Assembly (NCBI RefSeq): GCF_030159095.1
Contig: NZ_BRXS01000002.1
Coordinates: 496,001-560,000, forward strand
Length of the DNA stretch: 64,000 bases
Direction: 5' to 3'
Origin: Roseisolibacter agri
GTDB taxonomy: Bacteria > Gemmatimonadota > Gemmatimonadetes > Gemmatimonadales > Gemmatimonadaceae
Shown: positions 24,290-32,659 of the stretch, piece after piece
Position numbering within the stretch: position 1 is the first letter of the stretch
How the letters are laid out: every line of letters begins with the position of its first letter
Notes under the pieces: model-generated
Seen by the model: only the letters and a program-made list of their open reading frames with translations
Told to the model about the DNA's origin: nothing
Databases searched by the model: none
Position numbers and translations under genes: made by a program

Positions 24290-24979
24290 ATGCGTCCATA
24301 CATCGCTTCCACGCGCGCGCGTCTCGCGCTCGCCCTCGTCGTCGCCGCGCTCGCGGGCTGCACCGGCGGCAGCGACGTCACCGCGCCGGCCCTCGATGCG
24401 CCGGCACTCGCCAAGTCCCCGAGCGGCGGCGCGATCGCGGCGCTCGTCGTCAGCCCCGCCAGCGTCACCGGCGGCGCGACGGTGCAGGGCACCGTCACCA
24501 TCGCCAGCGCGGCGCCCGCGAAGGGCACGACCGTCACGCTCGCGAGCAGCGATCCCACGGTGGCGACGGTGCCGGCCACCGTCACGGTGCCGCGCGGGCA
24601 GACCAGCGCCACGTTCGCGGTCGTGACCAAGGCGACGTTCGGCGCGACGGTGACGATCACGGCGACGCAAGGCCGCAGCGCGCAGTCGGCCTCGCTGTCG
24701 CTCGTCGGGCCGGTGCTGGCCGACCTGACGCTCTCGCCCGCGAGCCTCGCGCGGAACGCGACGGGGCAGGGCCTGGTGACGCTGAGCGGCCCCGCGCCGG
24801 CCGACATCAACGTCACGCTCACCACGAGCAGCAACGCGGTGCTGGTGCAGCCGATCGTGACGATCCCGGCGGGGATGTCCCAGGCGACGTTCGACATCCT
24901 CGCGCTGCAGACCGGGTCGGTGACGATCACCGCGACGCTGGGGCCGCAGACGCGGAGCGCGGCGCTCACGGCATACTGA
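24290..24979 (+). CDS. Lipoprotein with two Ig-like repeats
   Basis: A 229-residue protein from ATG 24290. The lipobox is LAGC (Cys24). Two repeats of about 85 residues follow: LVVSPASVTGGATVQGTVTI with later TVTVPRGQTSATFAV, and LTLSPASLARNATGQGLVTL with later IVTIPAGMSQATFDI. This is the pattern of Ig-like surface domains. It is likely a cell-surface binding or structural protein. It lies 65 bp after the preceding lipoprotein gene, probably in the same transcript. Confidence 0.75.
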   Translation: MRPYIASTRARLALALVVAALAGCTGGSDVTAPALDAPALAKSPSGGAIAALVVSPASVTGGATVQGTVTIASAAPAKGTTVTLASSDPTVATVPATVTVPRGQTSATFAVVTKATFGATVTITATQGRSAQSASLSLVGPVLADLTLSPASLARNATGQGLVTLSGPAPADINVTLTTSSNAVLVQPIVTIPAGMSQATFDILALQTGSVTITATLGPQTRSAALTAY

Positions 24980-25023
24980 GCGAGCCGCCGCACCCATCAC
25001 ACATCCACACGGGAGGGACATCG

Positions 25024-25464
25024 ATGTCGAAGCCCCGCAGCGCCGGGCAGATGCTCGTCTCCACCGGTGCCGTGCTCGCGATCCTCTCGCTCGCCGGCTT
25101 CGGCCTGTGCCTGGTCTTCCAGTGGCCGTCGCAGTTCGTCCTCGGTGCGGTGGCGGATGCGAAGGTGACGCTCGCGGACGTCGTCACCGGAACGGTGCTC
25201 TCTCCGCCGCTCGCCCCGTGGGTCATCCTGGTCGTGGCGACGCGGCTCGCCGGCAGCAGGCGCTGGTGGGGCACCGTCGCCACCGCGGTCCTCTGCGTGC
25301 TGGGGGTGGTGTTCGCGATCGGCGGGTGGGGGGAGGCGTTCGGGCCCGCGAACCCGGCGGTGCCCCGCGCGGTGCTCCTCACGGGTGGCATCGTCTGGAT
25401 GCTGCTCGGGCTGTCGTTGCCGACCTTCGGCCTGCGGGCGCTGCTCGCGCGGCGGCGCGGGTAG
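25024..25464 (+). CDS. Small integral membrane protein
   Basis: A 146-residue protein from ATG 25024, preceded by a GGAGGG ribosome-binding site. Four hydrophobic segments are visible at about 10-33, 53-72, 79-100 and 113-138. No motif or family is recognised. It lies 45 bp after the Ig-repeat lipoprotein and could be cotranscribed with it. Confidence 0.65.
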   Translation: MSKPRSAGQMLVSTGAVLAILSLAGFGLCLVFQWPSQFVLGAVADAKVTLADVVTGTVLSPPLAPWVILVVATRLAGSRRWWGTVATAVLCVLGVVFAIGGWGEAFGPANPAVPRAVLLTGGIVWMLLGLSLPTFGLRALLARRRG

Positions 25465-25613
25465 GCGGGGACGCGGCGGCGGACGCGGTGTCGGACGCGG
25501 AAGCCTTCACCGTACCGGAACAAACCCTGTGAATCCGGCCCGCGTCCAACCACGTACGCGCCACCGAGGCCCTCGCGCCCCGGCCGCCCGTCGTGTCCCC
25601 CACGCCCCGGACC

Positions 25614-28112
25614 ATGCGCAACCTGAAGCTGGCGTTCCGCACCCTGCGGTCCACGCCGTTCGTCACGGCCGTCGCCATCCTCTCCCTCGCGCTCGGCATC
25701 GGGGCGAACGCGGCGATCTACTCGCTCGTCGACCAGATGCTCCTGCGGCCGCTCCCCGTCCGCGAGCCCGAGCGCCTGGTCAACCTCGTGGCGCCGGGGC
25801 CCAAGCCGGGATCGACGACCTGCAACCAGTCCGGCGACTGCGAGGCGGTCTTCAGCTACCCGATGTTCCGCGACCTGCAGCAGCGGCAGGCGCCGCTGGC
25901 GCAGCTCGTCGCGCACCGGATCCTCAACATCAACCTCGCCTTCGACGGGCAGACGCTCGACGGCGAGGGCGCGCTCGTCTCCGGCAACTACTTCTCCGCC
26001 CTCGGCCTCACGCCCGCCGTCGGCCGCCTGCTCGGCCCCGACGACGACCGCACGCTCGGCGGGCACCCCGTCGCCGTGCTCTCGCACAGCTACTGGGAGA
26101 CGCGGCTCGGCGCCGACCCGTCCGTCGTCGGCAAGGCGATCGTCGTCAACGGGAACCCGCTGACGATCGTCGGCGTGGCGCCGCGCGGCTTCGAGGGCAC
26201 CACGCTCGGCGCGCGCCCGCGCGTCTTCGTGCCCATCACGATGCGCGCGCAGCTCAACCCCGGCTTCACCGGCTTCGACAACCGGCGCGACTACTGGGTC
26301 TACCTCTTCGGCCGCCTCAAGCCCGGCGTCACGCCCGAGGTCGCGGCGCGCCAGCTGAACGCCGTCTACCGCCCCATCCTCGCCGACGTCGAGGCGCCGC
26401 TGCAGGAAGGGATGAGCGCGGAGACGAAGCAGCGCTTCCTCGCGCGGCAGGTGACGGTGGAGCCGGGCGCGCGCGGCCAGAGCTCCATCCACGGCGAGGC
26501 GCGCACGCCGCTCGTGCTGCTGTTCGCGATCACCGCGATGGTGCTGCTCATCGCCTGCGCGAACATCGCCAACCTCCTGCTCGCCCGCGGCGCCGCGCGC
26601 GTCGGCGAGATGGCCGTGCGCCAGTCGCTCGGCGCCGGCCGCCGCCGCCTGGTCGCGCAGCTGCTCACCGAGGCGTGCGTGCTGGCGGCGCTCGGTGGCA
26701 TCGCGAGCCTCGTCGTCGCGCAGTGGACGCTCACCGGCGTCGCGTCGATGCTGCCCAGCGACGCGATCGAGACGCTGCGGTTCAAGCTCGACCTGCAGGT
26801 GCTCGGCTTCACCGCGCTGGCGGCGCTGCTGACCGGCGTCGCGTTCGGCCTCTTCCCGGCGCTGCACGGCACGCGCCCGGACCTGATCGGCGTCATCCGC
26901 GCGGGCGCGGGACAGATCGCCGGCGGCGCGCGCGCGGCGGCCCGCTTCCGCGTCGGGCTCGTGACGGCGCAGATCGCGCTCTCGGTGATGCTGCTCGTCT
27001 CGGCCGGCCTCTTCATCCGCAGCCTGCGCAACGTCACGCGCGAGGAGCTGGGGCTGCAGGTGGACCAGCTGGTGACGTTCGCGATCTCGCCCGTGCGCAA
27101 CGGCTACAAGCCGCCGCAGTCGCGCGAGCTGTTCGCGCGCGTGCGCACCGAGCTGGCGACGCTCCCCGGCGTGACCGGCGTGACGACGGCGCGCGTGCCG
27201 GTGCTGTCGGGCGACAACTGGGGCAACGACGTCTCGGTGCAGGGCTTCGAGCGCGGCCCCGACACCGACGCCGGCGCCTCCTTCAACGCCGTCGCGCCGG
27301 GCTACTTCCGCACGCTCGGCGTCGCGCTGGTCGCGGGGCGCGAGTTCACGGAGGCGGACCGCCTGGGCGCGCCGAAGGTGGCGATCGTCAACGAGGCGTT
27401 CGCGAAGAAGTTCGGCCTCGGGCGCGACGCGGTCGGCAAGCGCATGGCGCGCGGCGACACGGCGGCGCTGGACATCGAGATCGTCGGGCTGATCCCCGAC
27501 ACGAAGTACAGCGAGGTGAAGGACCCGGCGCCGCCGCTGTTCGTGCTGCCGGTGCTGCAGGACTCGATCGTGGGCTCGGTCACGGTCTACGCGCGCACGT
27601 CCGGCTCGCCCGAGCAGCTGCTGCGCGCGATCCCCGGCGTCATCAAGCGCCTCGACCCGAACCTCCCCGTCGAGGAGCTGAAGACGATGCCGCAGCAGGT
27701 GCGCGAGAACACCTTCCTCGACCGCATGATCAGCACGCTCTCGGCGTCGTTCGCGGTGGTGGCGACGCTGCTGGCGGCGGTGGGACTCTACGGCGTGCTC
27801 GCGTACACGGTGGCGCAGCGCACGCGCGAGATCGGGGTGCGCATGGCCCTCGGCGCGGACGCGCGGCGCGTGCGCGGCCTCGTGCTGCGGCAGGTCGCGA
27901 CGATGGTGGGCGTGGGCAGCGTCGTCGGCGTGGCGGCTGCGGTCGGCCTCGGGCGCGCGGCCGCGTCGCTGCTGTTCGGGCTCAGCGCGCACGACCCGGT
28001 GACGATCGTCGTCGCCATCGGCGTGCTGCTGCTGGTGGCGGCGGGCGCGGGGTGGATCCCGGCGCGGCGCGCGGCGCGCGTGCACCCGATGCAGGCGCTG
28101 CGCTACGAGTGA
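25614..28112 (+). CDS. FtsX/MacB-type orphan ABC permease (ADOP family)
   Basis: An 832-residue membrane protein. I prefer ATG 25614 (MRNLKLAFRTLRS) over GTG 25593, because family members begin with this motif. The order is a first helix (AVAILSLALGIGANAAIYSLV), a MacB-like periplasmic domain (SGNYFSALGLTPAVGRLLGPDDD), an FtsX core (VLLIACANIANLLLARGAAR), a second helix (VGLVTAQIALSVMLLVSAGLFIRSLRNV), a second periplasmic domain and a final FtsX core (TREIGVRMALGADARRVRGLVL). There is no ATPase. It is a homologue of the gene at 15468-17912; the exported substrate is unknown. Confidence 0.9.
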   Translation: MRNLKLAFRTLRSTPFVTAVAILSLALGIGANAAIYSLVDQMLLRPLPVREPERLVNLVAPGPKPGSTTCNQSGDCEAVFSYPMFRDLQQRQAPLAQLVAHRILNINLAFDGQTLDGEGALVSGNYFSALGLTPAVGRLLGPDDDRTLGGHPVAVLSHSYWETRLGADPSVVGKAIVVNGNPLTIVGVAPRGFEGTTLGARPRVFVPITMRAQLNPGFTGFDNRRDYWVYLFGRLKPGVTPEVAARQLNAVYRPILADVEAPLQEGMSAETKQRFLARQVTVEPGARGQSSIHGEARTPLVLLFAITAMVLLIACANIANLLLARGAARVGEMAVRQSLGAGRRRLVAQLLTEACVLAALGGIASLVVAQWTLTGVASMLPSDAIETLRFKLDLQVLGFTALAALLTGVAFGLFPALHGTRPDLIGVIRAGAGQIAGGARAAARFRVGLVTAQIALSVMLLVSAGLFIRSLRNVTREELGLQVDQLVTFAISPVRNGYKPPQSRELFARVRTELATLPGVTGVTTARVPVLSGDNWGNDVSVQGFERGPDTDAGASFNAVAPGYFRTLGVALVAGREFTEADRLGAPKVAIVNEAFAKKFGLGRDAVGKRMARGDTAALDIEIVGLIPDTKYSEVKDPAPPLFVLPVLQDSIVGSVTVYARTSGSPEQLLRAIPGVIKRLDPNLPVEELKTMPQQVRENTFLDRMISTLSASFAVVATLLAAVGLYGVLAYTVAQRTREIGVRMALGADARRVRGLVLRQVATMVGVGSVVGVAAAVGLGRAAASLLFGLSAHDPVTIVVAIGVLLLVAAGAGWIPARRAARVHPMQALRYE

Positions 28113-28168
28113 GCGGGGGCGCGGCGGCCGTGGCGTGACTGGCCGCCGCGCGATGCGGGGCGCATGTT

Positions 28169-28227
28169 GGGCTGCCGTGCGTGCGGCGGGGATGCTGCCT
28201 CGCCGCACGCGCGGCGCTCGGCAGCCC
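28169..28227. terminator. Two-part stem-loop downstream of the permease gene
   Basis: Arms GGGCTGCCG (28169-28177) with CGGCAGCCC (28219-28227), and inner arms GTGCGGCG (28181-28188) with CGCCGCAC (28201-28208). There is no T-tract, so it could be a hairpin without terminator function. A CATGTT box lies immediately upstream at 28163-28168. Confidence 0.4.
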
Positions 28228-28258
28228 GCGAGCGCCTCCGGACCTCACGCCTCCGTCG

Positions 28259-28387
28259 ATGTCGTACCGCGAGGACCACCGCTGGGAGCACCGCGTCATC
28301 GAGCACGATCTCCGCGACGCGATCGGCGTCAGGCGGCACCCTCGCCTGCCTGTTCCGCGCCGAGCCCGCGCAACGCTGCCCGAGTGA
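28259..28387 (+). CDS. Possible small ORF overlapping the nucleotidyltransferase start
   Basis: A 42-codon frame from ATG 28259 (MSYREDHRWEHRVIEHDLRDAIG). Its TGA at 28385-28387 overlaps the GTG start of the next gene, an arrangement typical of translational coupling. The first 23 residues look protein-like; the rest is Arg/Pro-rich. It may be a leader peptide or a gene remnant. Confidence 0.3.
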   Translation: MSYREDHRWEHRVIEHDLRDAIGVRRHPRLPVPRRARATLPE

Positions 28388-29307
28388 CGAGGACCAGCGA
28401 TCCGCCGTCGGTCGACGAGCCGGGCGCCACGCCCACGCGTCCACGGCCGGCGGCCAGTGTCGAGGCGTACGTGGCCGACGTGGTCGCGGCGTGCGCCGAG
28501 CCGGCCGGTGCCCTGGTGAGCCTCGTCCTGTTCGGCAGCGCGGCCACCGGCGGGTTCGCGGCGTCGATCTCGGACGTGGACCTGCTGGCCATCCTCCGGG
28601 ACAACACGGACGCCGTCGAGCGCCGGCGCGTGCGCGACACCATCGCCACGCTCGAAGCGCGGCACGGGCTCGCGAAGCCGCCGTGGCGGGGCCCCCCGCT
28701 CGCGCGGGCGCTCGCGGCGTTCGCCGACCGGGTGAACGCCAACGTCCGCGCGTTCTTCGTGTGCACCCGCGCCGACCTGCTCTCGGGCGACCCCGCGCGC
28801 ATCCTCGGCATCCCGCGCGCGCAGGCGGCCTTCGTCGACCGGGTCGCCGTCCCGAGCATCGTGGCTTCGGGCGTGACCGTCTGGGGCGAGGACCTGCTCG
28901 CCGCCGTGCCGCTCCCGCCGATCCGCCGGCTCGACGTGGCCAAGGCGTTCTTCGGGCTGTTCAACCAGGCGCTGTTCACGGCGGTCTGGTACCCGCTGCT
29001 GCCGGGGGCGACGAAGAACGCGATGGACACGCTCAAGCGCTCGGTGCACAGCTGCTACTTCTGCCACCACGGCCGGCCGGCGCCGCTCGCGGTGGAGGTG
29101 GCGTACTTCGAGGCGCGCTACGGCCCGATCCCGGCGCTCGCCCGACTGCTGATGCTGCGGCACGCATACCGACCCTCGTTCCGGTACGTCGTCGGCTGCC
29201 TGCCGGCGCTCGCGCGGCTGCACTGGCGAACCGCGCGGGACGTGCGCTTCCCGCGCCCGCCGCTGAGCTTGGGCGTCAGTCGCGTGGAGGTGCTCCTCGA
29301 CACGTGA
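28384..29307 (+). CDS. Nucleotidyltransferase-domain protein
   Basis: A 307-residue protein; I chose GTG 28384 because the N-terminal extension to 28135 has no protein-like character. The nucleotidyltransferase core is visible at about 40-70: LVLFGSAATGGFAASISDVDLLAIL, with the GS motif and the DxD pair of the polymerase-beta fold. The C-terminal region (about 175-300) is helical and could be a substrate-binding domain of the aminoglycoside-adenylyltransferase or HEPN type. The substrate is unknown; antibiotic adenylylation is only one possibility. It is followed 41 bp later by the DHFR-like gene. Confidence 0.75.
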   Translation: MTRTSDPPSVDEPGATPTRPRPAASVEAYVADVVAACAEPAGALVSLVLFGSAATGGFAASISDVDLLAILRDNTDAVERRRVRDTIATLEARHGLAKPPWRGPPLARALAAFADRVNANVRAFFVCTRADLLSGDPARILGIPRAQAAFVDRVAVPSIVASGVTVWGEDLLAAVPLPPIRRLDVAKAFFGLFNQALFTAVWYPLLPGATKNAMDTLKRSVHSCYFCHHGRPAPLAVEVAYFEARYGPIPALARLLMLRHAYRPSFRYVVGCLPALARLHWRTARDVRFPRPPLSLGVSRVEVLLDT

Positions 29308-29348
29308 CGGTCCATCGGTCCCCCACAACCCGGAGCAGGCGCGCCACC

Positions 29349-29909
29349 ATGGGAATCCTGACCTTCAGCCTCAACGTCACCCTCGACGGTTGCGTCGACC
29401 ACCGGGAGGGCGTCGCCGACGACGAGACACACGCCTTCTTCACGCGCCTCATGGACGAGAGCGGGGCGATGCTGTGGGGCCGCGTCACCTACGAGATGAT
29501 GGAGAGCTACTGGCCGGCGGTCGCCCGCGGCGACGTGGAGGCGCCACCGGCGACGCGCGAGTGGGCGGTCAAGCTGGAGGCGAAGCCGAAGTACGTCGTG
29601 TCGTCGACGCGCACGCGCTTCCCGTGGACCAACAGCCACCACATCGACGGCGACCTGCGCACGGGCGTGCAGCAGCTGAAGGACGCGACCCCGGCCGGCG
29701 TGCTCCTCGGCAGCGGCAGGCTCGCGGTCGCGCTGGACCGACTCGATCTGATCGACGAGTACCTGTTCCTCGTCCATCCCAGGATCGCGGGCCACGGGCC
29801 GACGCTGTACCAGAGCGGGCTGCCCGGCACGCGGCGACTCGAGCTCGTGTCGGCGACGCCGCTGCGCAGCGGCGCGGTCGCCATGCACTACCGGCGCGCG
29901 CCCGGCTGA
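29349..29909 (+). CDS. Dihydrofolate-reductase-like protein (RibD C-terminal type)
   Basis: A 186-residue protein from ATG 29349. It has the reductase-like sequence of the YyaP/YwjB type: LTFSLNVTLDGCVDH at the start, DESGAMLWGRVTYEMMESYWP (about 37-57), PKYVVSSTR, LLGSGRLAVALDRLDLIDEYLFLVHP and a final HYRRA. Such proteins bind NADPH and are assumed to reduce pterin- or flavin-like substrates; the physiological substrate is unknown. It is not the essential FolA. Confidence 0.88.
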   Translation: MGILTFSLNVTLDGCVDHREGVADDETHAFFTRLMDESGAMLWGRVTYEMMESYWPAVARGDVEAPPATREWAVKLEAKPKYVVSSTRTRFPWTNSHHIDGDLRTGVQQLKDATPAGVLLGSGRLAVALDRLDLIDEYLFLVHPRIAGHGPTLYQSGLPGTRRLELVSATPLRSGAVAMHYRRAPG

Positions 29910-30012
29910 CGACCGGTTGCCGCGAACGGCGCGGCACGCGCAGGTTCCTCCCCGCGCCCCGACGTCCGGTGGCGCAGTCACGGCGAACATGAGAGCAGGA
30001 ACGGAGCGCGAC

Positions 30013-31494
30013 ATGGACGTGCACACGCGGATTGGCACCTACCTCGCCGCGCAGCCGGAGCGCAAGGTCGTACTCGCGGCCGTCGCCGCGCTCTGTCTCG
30101 CGACGCCCGCCACCGCGCAGCCCGCGAATCCGTCGACGACGCTCGGTCCCGAGGTCCGCCAGTTCGTGAGCGTCGACGCCCCCGTCGTCGCGCTCACGCA
30201 CGCGCGCGTCATCGACGGCACCGGCGCCGCCGCGCGCGCCGACCAGACGCTCGTCGTCGAGCGCGGCGTCATCCGCGCGCTCGGCCCCGACGGGCAGGTG
30301 GCGATCCCCGCGGGCGCGCGCGTGCTCGACCTGAACGGCCGCAGCGTGCTGCCGGGGCTCGTGATGGTGCACGAGCACATGTTCTACCCGTCGGGCGGTG
30401 GGAGCGTCTACAACGAGCAGGCGTACAGCTTCCCGCGGCTGTACCTCGCCGGCGGCGTCACCACCGCGCGCACCGCCGGCAACATGGCCGGCTACGCGGA
30501 CCTGGAGCTGAAGCGCGCGATCGACGCGGGGCGCGCGGTCGGGCCGTCGCTCGACGTCACCGCGCCGTACCTCAACGGCCCCGGGCTACCCATCTACCAG
30601 GTGCACGCGCTCACCGGCCCGGACGACGCGCGGCAGATGGTCGCGCACTGGGCCGACCGCGGCGCGACGTCGTTCAAGGCGTACATGCAGATCACGCGCG
30701 AGCAGCTCGCCGCCGTGATCGCGGAGGCGCACCGGCGGAAGCTGAAGGTCACGGGACATCTCTGCTCGGTGACGTTCCGCGAGGCGGCGGCCGCGGGCAT
30801 CGACAACCTGGAGCACGGCCTCGTCGTCGCCAGCGACTTCGCGCCGGGGAAGCAGCCCGACCAGTGCCCGCCGTCGCAGGCGGCGTCGATCGCCGCGCTC
30901 GACGTCGCGAGTGAGCCGGTGCAGGCGCTGATCCGCGAGCTGGTGGCGCGGAAGGTCGCGGTCACCTCCACGCTCACCATCTTCGAGACCTTCACCCCCG
31001 GGCGCCCGAGCGCGCCGCAGGGCGCGCTGGACGCGATGCTCCCCGAGGTGCGCGACCAGTACCTGCGCCGCCGCGTGCAGATCGCCACCCAGAGCAGCTC
31101 GCCGTGGACGCGCACGTTCGCGAACGAGATGCAGTTCGAGCGCGACTTCTTCCGCGCCGGCGGGCGCCTGCTCGTCGGCACCGACCCGACGGGCTACGGC
31201 GGCGTCGTCGCCGGCTACGCCAACCACCGCGCGCTCGAGCTGCTCGTCGAGGCGGGGCTCACGCCGCTCGAGGCGATCCAGGTGGCGACGCGCAACGGGG
31301 CCGAGTATCTGGGGAAGGCGGACAGCGTGGGGACGATCGCGGTCGGGCGGCGCGCGGACCTCGTGGTCGTGCGCGGCGATCCGTCGGCGCGCATCGGCGA
31401 CGTCGCGAACGTGGAGACGGTCTTCAAGGGCGGCATCGGCTTCGACGCACCGCGGCTGTTCGCGTCCGTGCGTGGCCGCGTCGGGCTGCACTGA
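30013..31494 (+). CDS. Secreted metal-dependent amidohydrolase
   Basis: A 493-residue protein. I chose ATG 30013, which has an AGGAACGGAG ribosome-binding sequence; ATG 29989 is the alternative. The N-terminal signal peptide ends at about residue 36 (ATAQ). The amidohydrolase barrel shows MVHEHMF (HxH metal site), the His segments KVTGHLCS and NLEHGL, and GTDPTGYGG with the catalytic Asp; AVGRRADLVVVRGDPS is the usual C-terminal strand. It belongs to the imidazolonepropionase/prolidase-like group of periplasmic amidohydrolases. The substrate is unknown, possibly a dipeptide or lactone. Confidence 0.85.
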   Translation: MDVHTRIGTYLAAQPERKVVLAAVAALCLATPATAQPANPSTTLGPEVRQFVSVDAPVVALTHARVIDGTGAAARADQTLVVERGVIRALGPDGQVAIPAGARVLDLNGRSVLPGLVMVHEHMFYPSGGGSVYNEQAYSFPRLYLAGGVTTARTAGNMAGYADLELKRAIDAGRAVGPSLDVTAPYLNGPGLPIYQVHALTGPDDARQMVAHWADRGATSFKAYMQITREQLAAVIAEAHRRKLKVTGHLCSVTFREAAAAGIDNLEHGLVVASDFAPGKQPDQCPPSQAASIAALDVASEPVQALIRELVARKVAVTSTLTIFETFTPGRPSAPQGALDAMLPEVRDQYLRRRVQIATQSSSPWTRTFANEMQFERDFFRAGGRLLVGTDPTGYGGVVAGYANHRALELLVEAGLTPLEAIQVATRNGAEYLGKADSVGTIAVGRRADLVVVRGDPSARIGDVANVETVFKGGIGFDAPRLFASVRGRVGLH

Positions 31495-31500
31495 TATCTT
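31495..31500 (+). promoter_or_regulatory. -10 box (TATCTT) for a leaderless DinB transcript
   Basis: TATCTT starts one base after the amidohydrolase stop and ends six bases before the ATG at 31507, the same geometry as at 18090-18095. Confidence 0.5.
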
Positions 31501-31506
31501 CCGATC

Positions 31507-32055
31507 ATGACCCAGCCGACGACGACGTCCGATCCCGTGCTCGCGCTCATGGACGCGGAGCGCGCCAGCTTCCTGGCCGAGGTGGCGCGCGTGCCCGCCG
31601 CGCGGCAGGCCGAACGCACCGCGCCCGACCGCTGGTCGGTGGCGGAGATCGTCGAGCACGTGGCGCGCATCGACTTCGGCGTCGCGCGGATCCTCGGCAT
31701 GCACGCCGCGCAGCCGCGTCCCGCGACGCCCGAGGTGCTCGCGGCCGCGCAGCTCACGCCCGAGAAGGTCGCGCGCGTGCGCAGCCGCGCGGAGCGCATC
31801 GAGGCGCCGGACCGCGTGCGCCCCACCGGCGAGCTCGCGCCCGAGGCGGCGCTGGCGCAGCTCGCCCAGGCGCGCGAGGCGCTGAAGGCCGTCTACGTCT
31901 CGGCCGATCCCGCGGTGCTCGACGGCGTCGTGCACGAGCATCCCGTCATCGGCCTGCTGACGCTGCGCGGGTGGTTCCAGCTCGCGGCGCACCACGACGC
32001 GCGGCACGCGCAGCAGGTCGCGGAGCTCGCAACCGAGCTGGCGCGCGACGCCTGA
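31507..32055 (+). CDS. DinB family protein
   Basis: A 182-residue four-helix-bundle protein. The DinB-type metal triad is recognisable: His in EIVEHVARI (about residue 53) and the pair in AAHHDARHAQQVAEL (about 162-168). DinB proteins bind a divalent metal and include thiol S-transferases and damage-inducible proteins; the substrate here is unknown. It appears to have its own leaderless promoter and converges on the AlkB-like gene. Confidence 0.85.
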   Translation: MTQPTTTSDPVLALMDAERASFLAEVARVPAARQAERTAPDRWSVAEIVEHVARIDFGVARILGMHAAQPRPATPEVLAAAQLTPEKVARVRSRAERIEAPDRVRPTGELAPEAALAQLAQAREALKAVYVSADPAVLDGVVHEHPVIGLLTLRGWFQLAAHHDARHAQQVAELATELARDA

Positions 32056-32058
32056 GAG

Positions 32059-32649
32059 CTACGGCCTGCGCTCGCGCAGGTTGCGGAAGGTGATCGAGTA
32101 GCGGCGCGCGTCGACGGCGGGGATGCTGTGCTCCCACTCCGTGCGCGACGCGCCGCGCAGCAGGTACGCCGAGCGCGGCTCGGCCACCAGCGAGACGCGC
32201 TCCCACGCGTCGCCGACCTGGCGGCGCAGGCGGAAGCGGCAGGGCGCCAGCAGCGAGATCCCCACCACGTCGCCGAACACCGCCTTGTCGCGGTGCCAGC
32301 CGATCCCGGCGCCGGCGTCGTACTCCGTCACCAGCACCTGCTGCAGCGCGTCGGGCGACAGGTCGGCGAAGCGCGCCGCCACGTCGCGCAGCGACAGCAG
32401 GAACGCGGGGATGTCGTCCGCCCGGTCGAGCGTGCGCGCCGCGAAGTCGTAGCGCCATCCGAACGACACGGTGCGCCGCTTCCCGACGTAGCCGTGGAAC
32501 TCGAACTCGCGGAACGGCAGCGTCTCGACGTGTGCGAGGAGCGTGCGCTCGTCGTCCGCGGTGATGACGTCCGCGCGGTAGCGGAACCCCTCGGGCAGGG
32601 CGGGCGCCGGCTCGGGCTCCGCGCCGAACAGCGTGAACTGGTCCGACAT
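32059..32649 (-). CDS. AlkB-like Fe(II)/2-oxoglutarate dioxygenase
   Basis: A 196-residue protein from ATG 32649. The dioxygenase iron triad is intact: H119 and D121 in WHRDKAVFG and H174 in WEHSIP. The 2-oxoglutarate-binding arginines follow in ARRYSITFRN (about 182-189). The nucleotide-recognition part includes GYVGKRRTVSFGWRYDF. AlkB family enzymes repair alkylated DNA or RNA bases or act on proteins; this short form resembles the bacterial ALKBH-type group. It is followed by, and probably cotranscribed with, the gene ending at 33796. Confidence 0.88.
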   Translation of the reverse strand: MSDQFTLFGAEPEPAPALPEGFRYRADVITADDERTLLAHVETLPFREFEFHGYVGKRRTVSFGWRYDFAARTLDRADDIPAFLLSLRDVAARFADLSPDALQQVLVTEYDAGAGIGWHRDKAVFGDVVGISLLAPCRFRLRRQVGDAWERVSLVAEPRSAYLLRGASRTEWEHSIPAVDARRYSITFRNLRERRP

Positions 32650-32659
32650 TCAGAACGGG

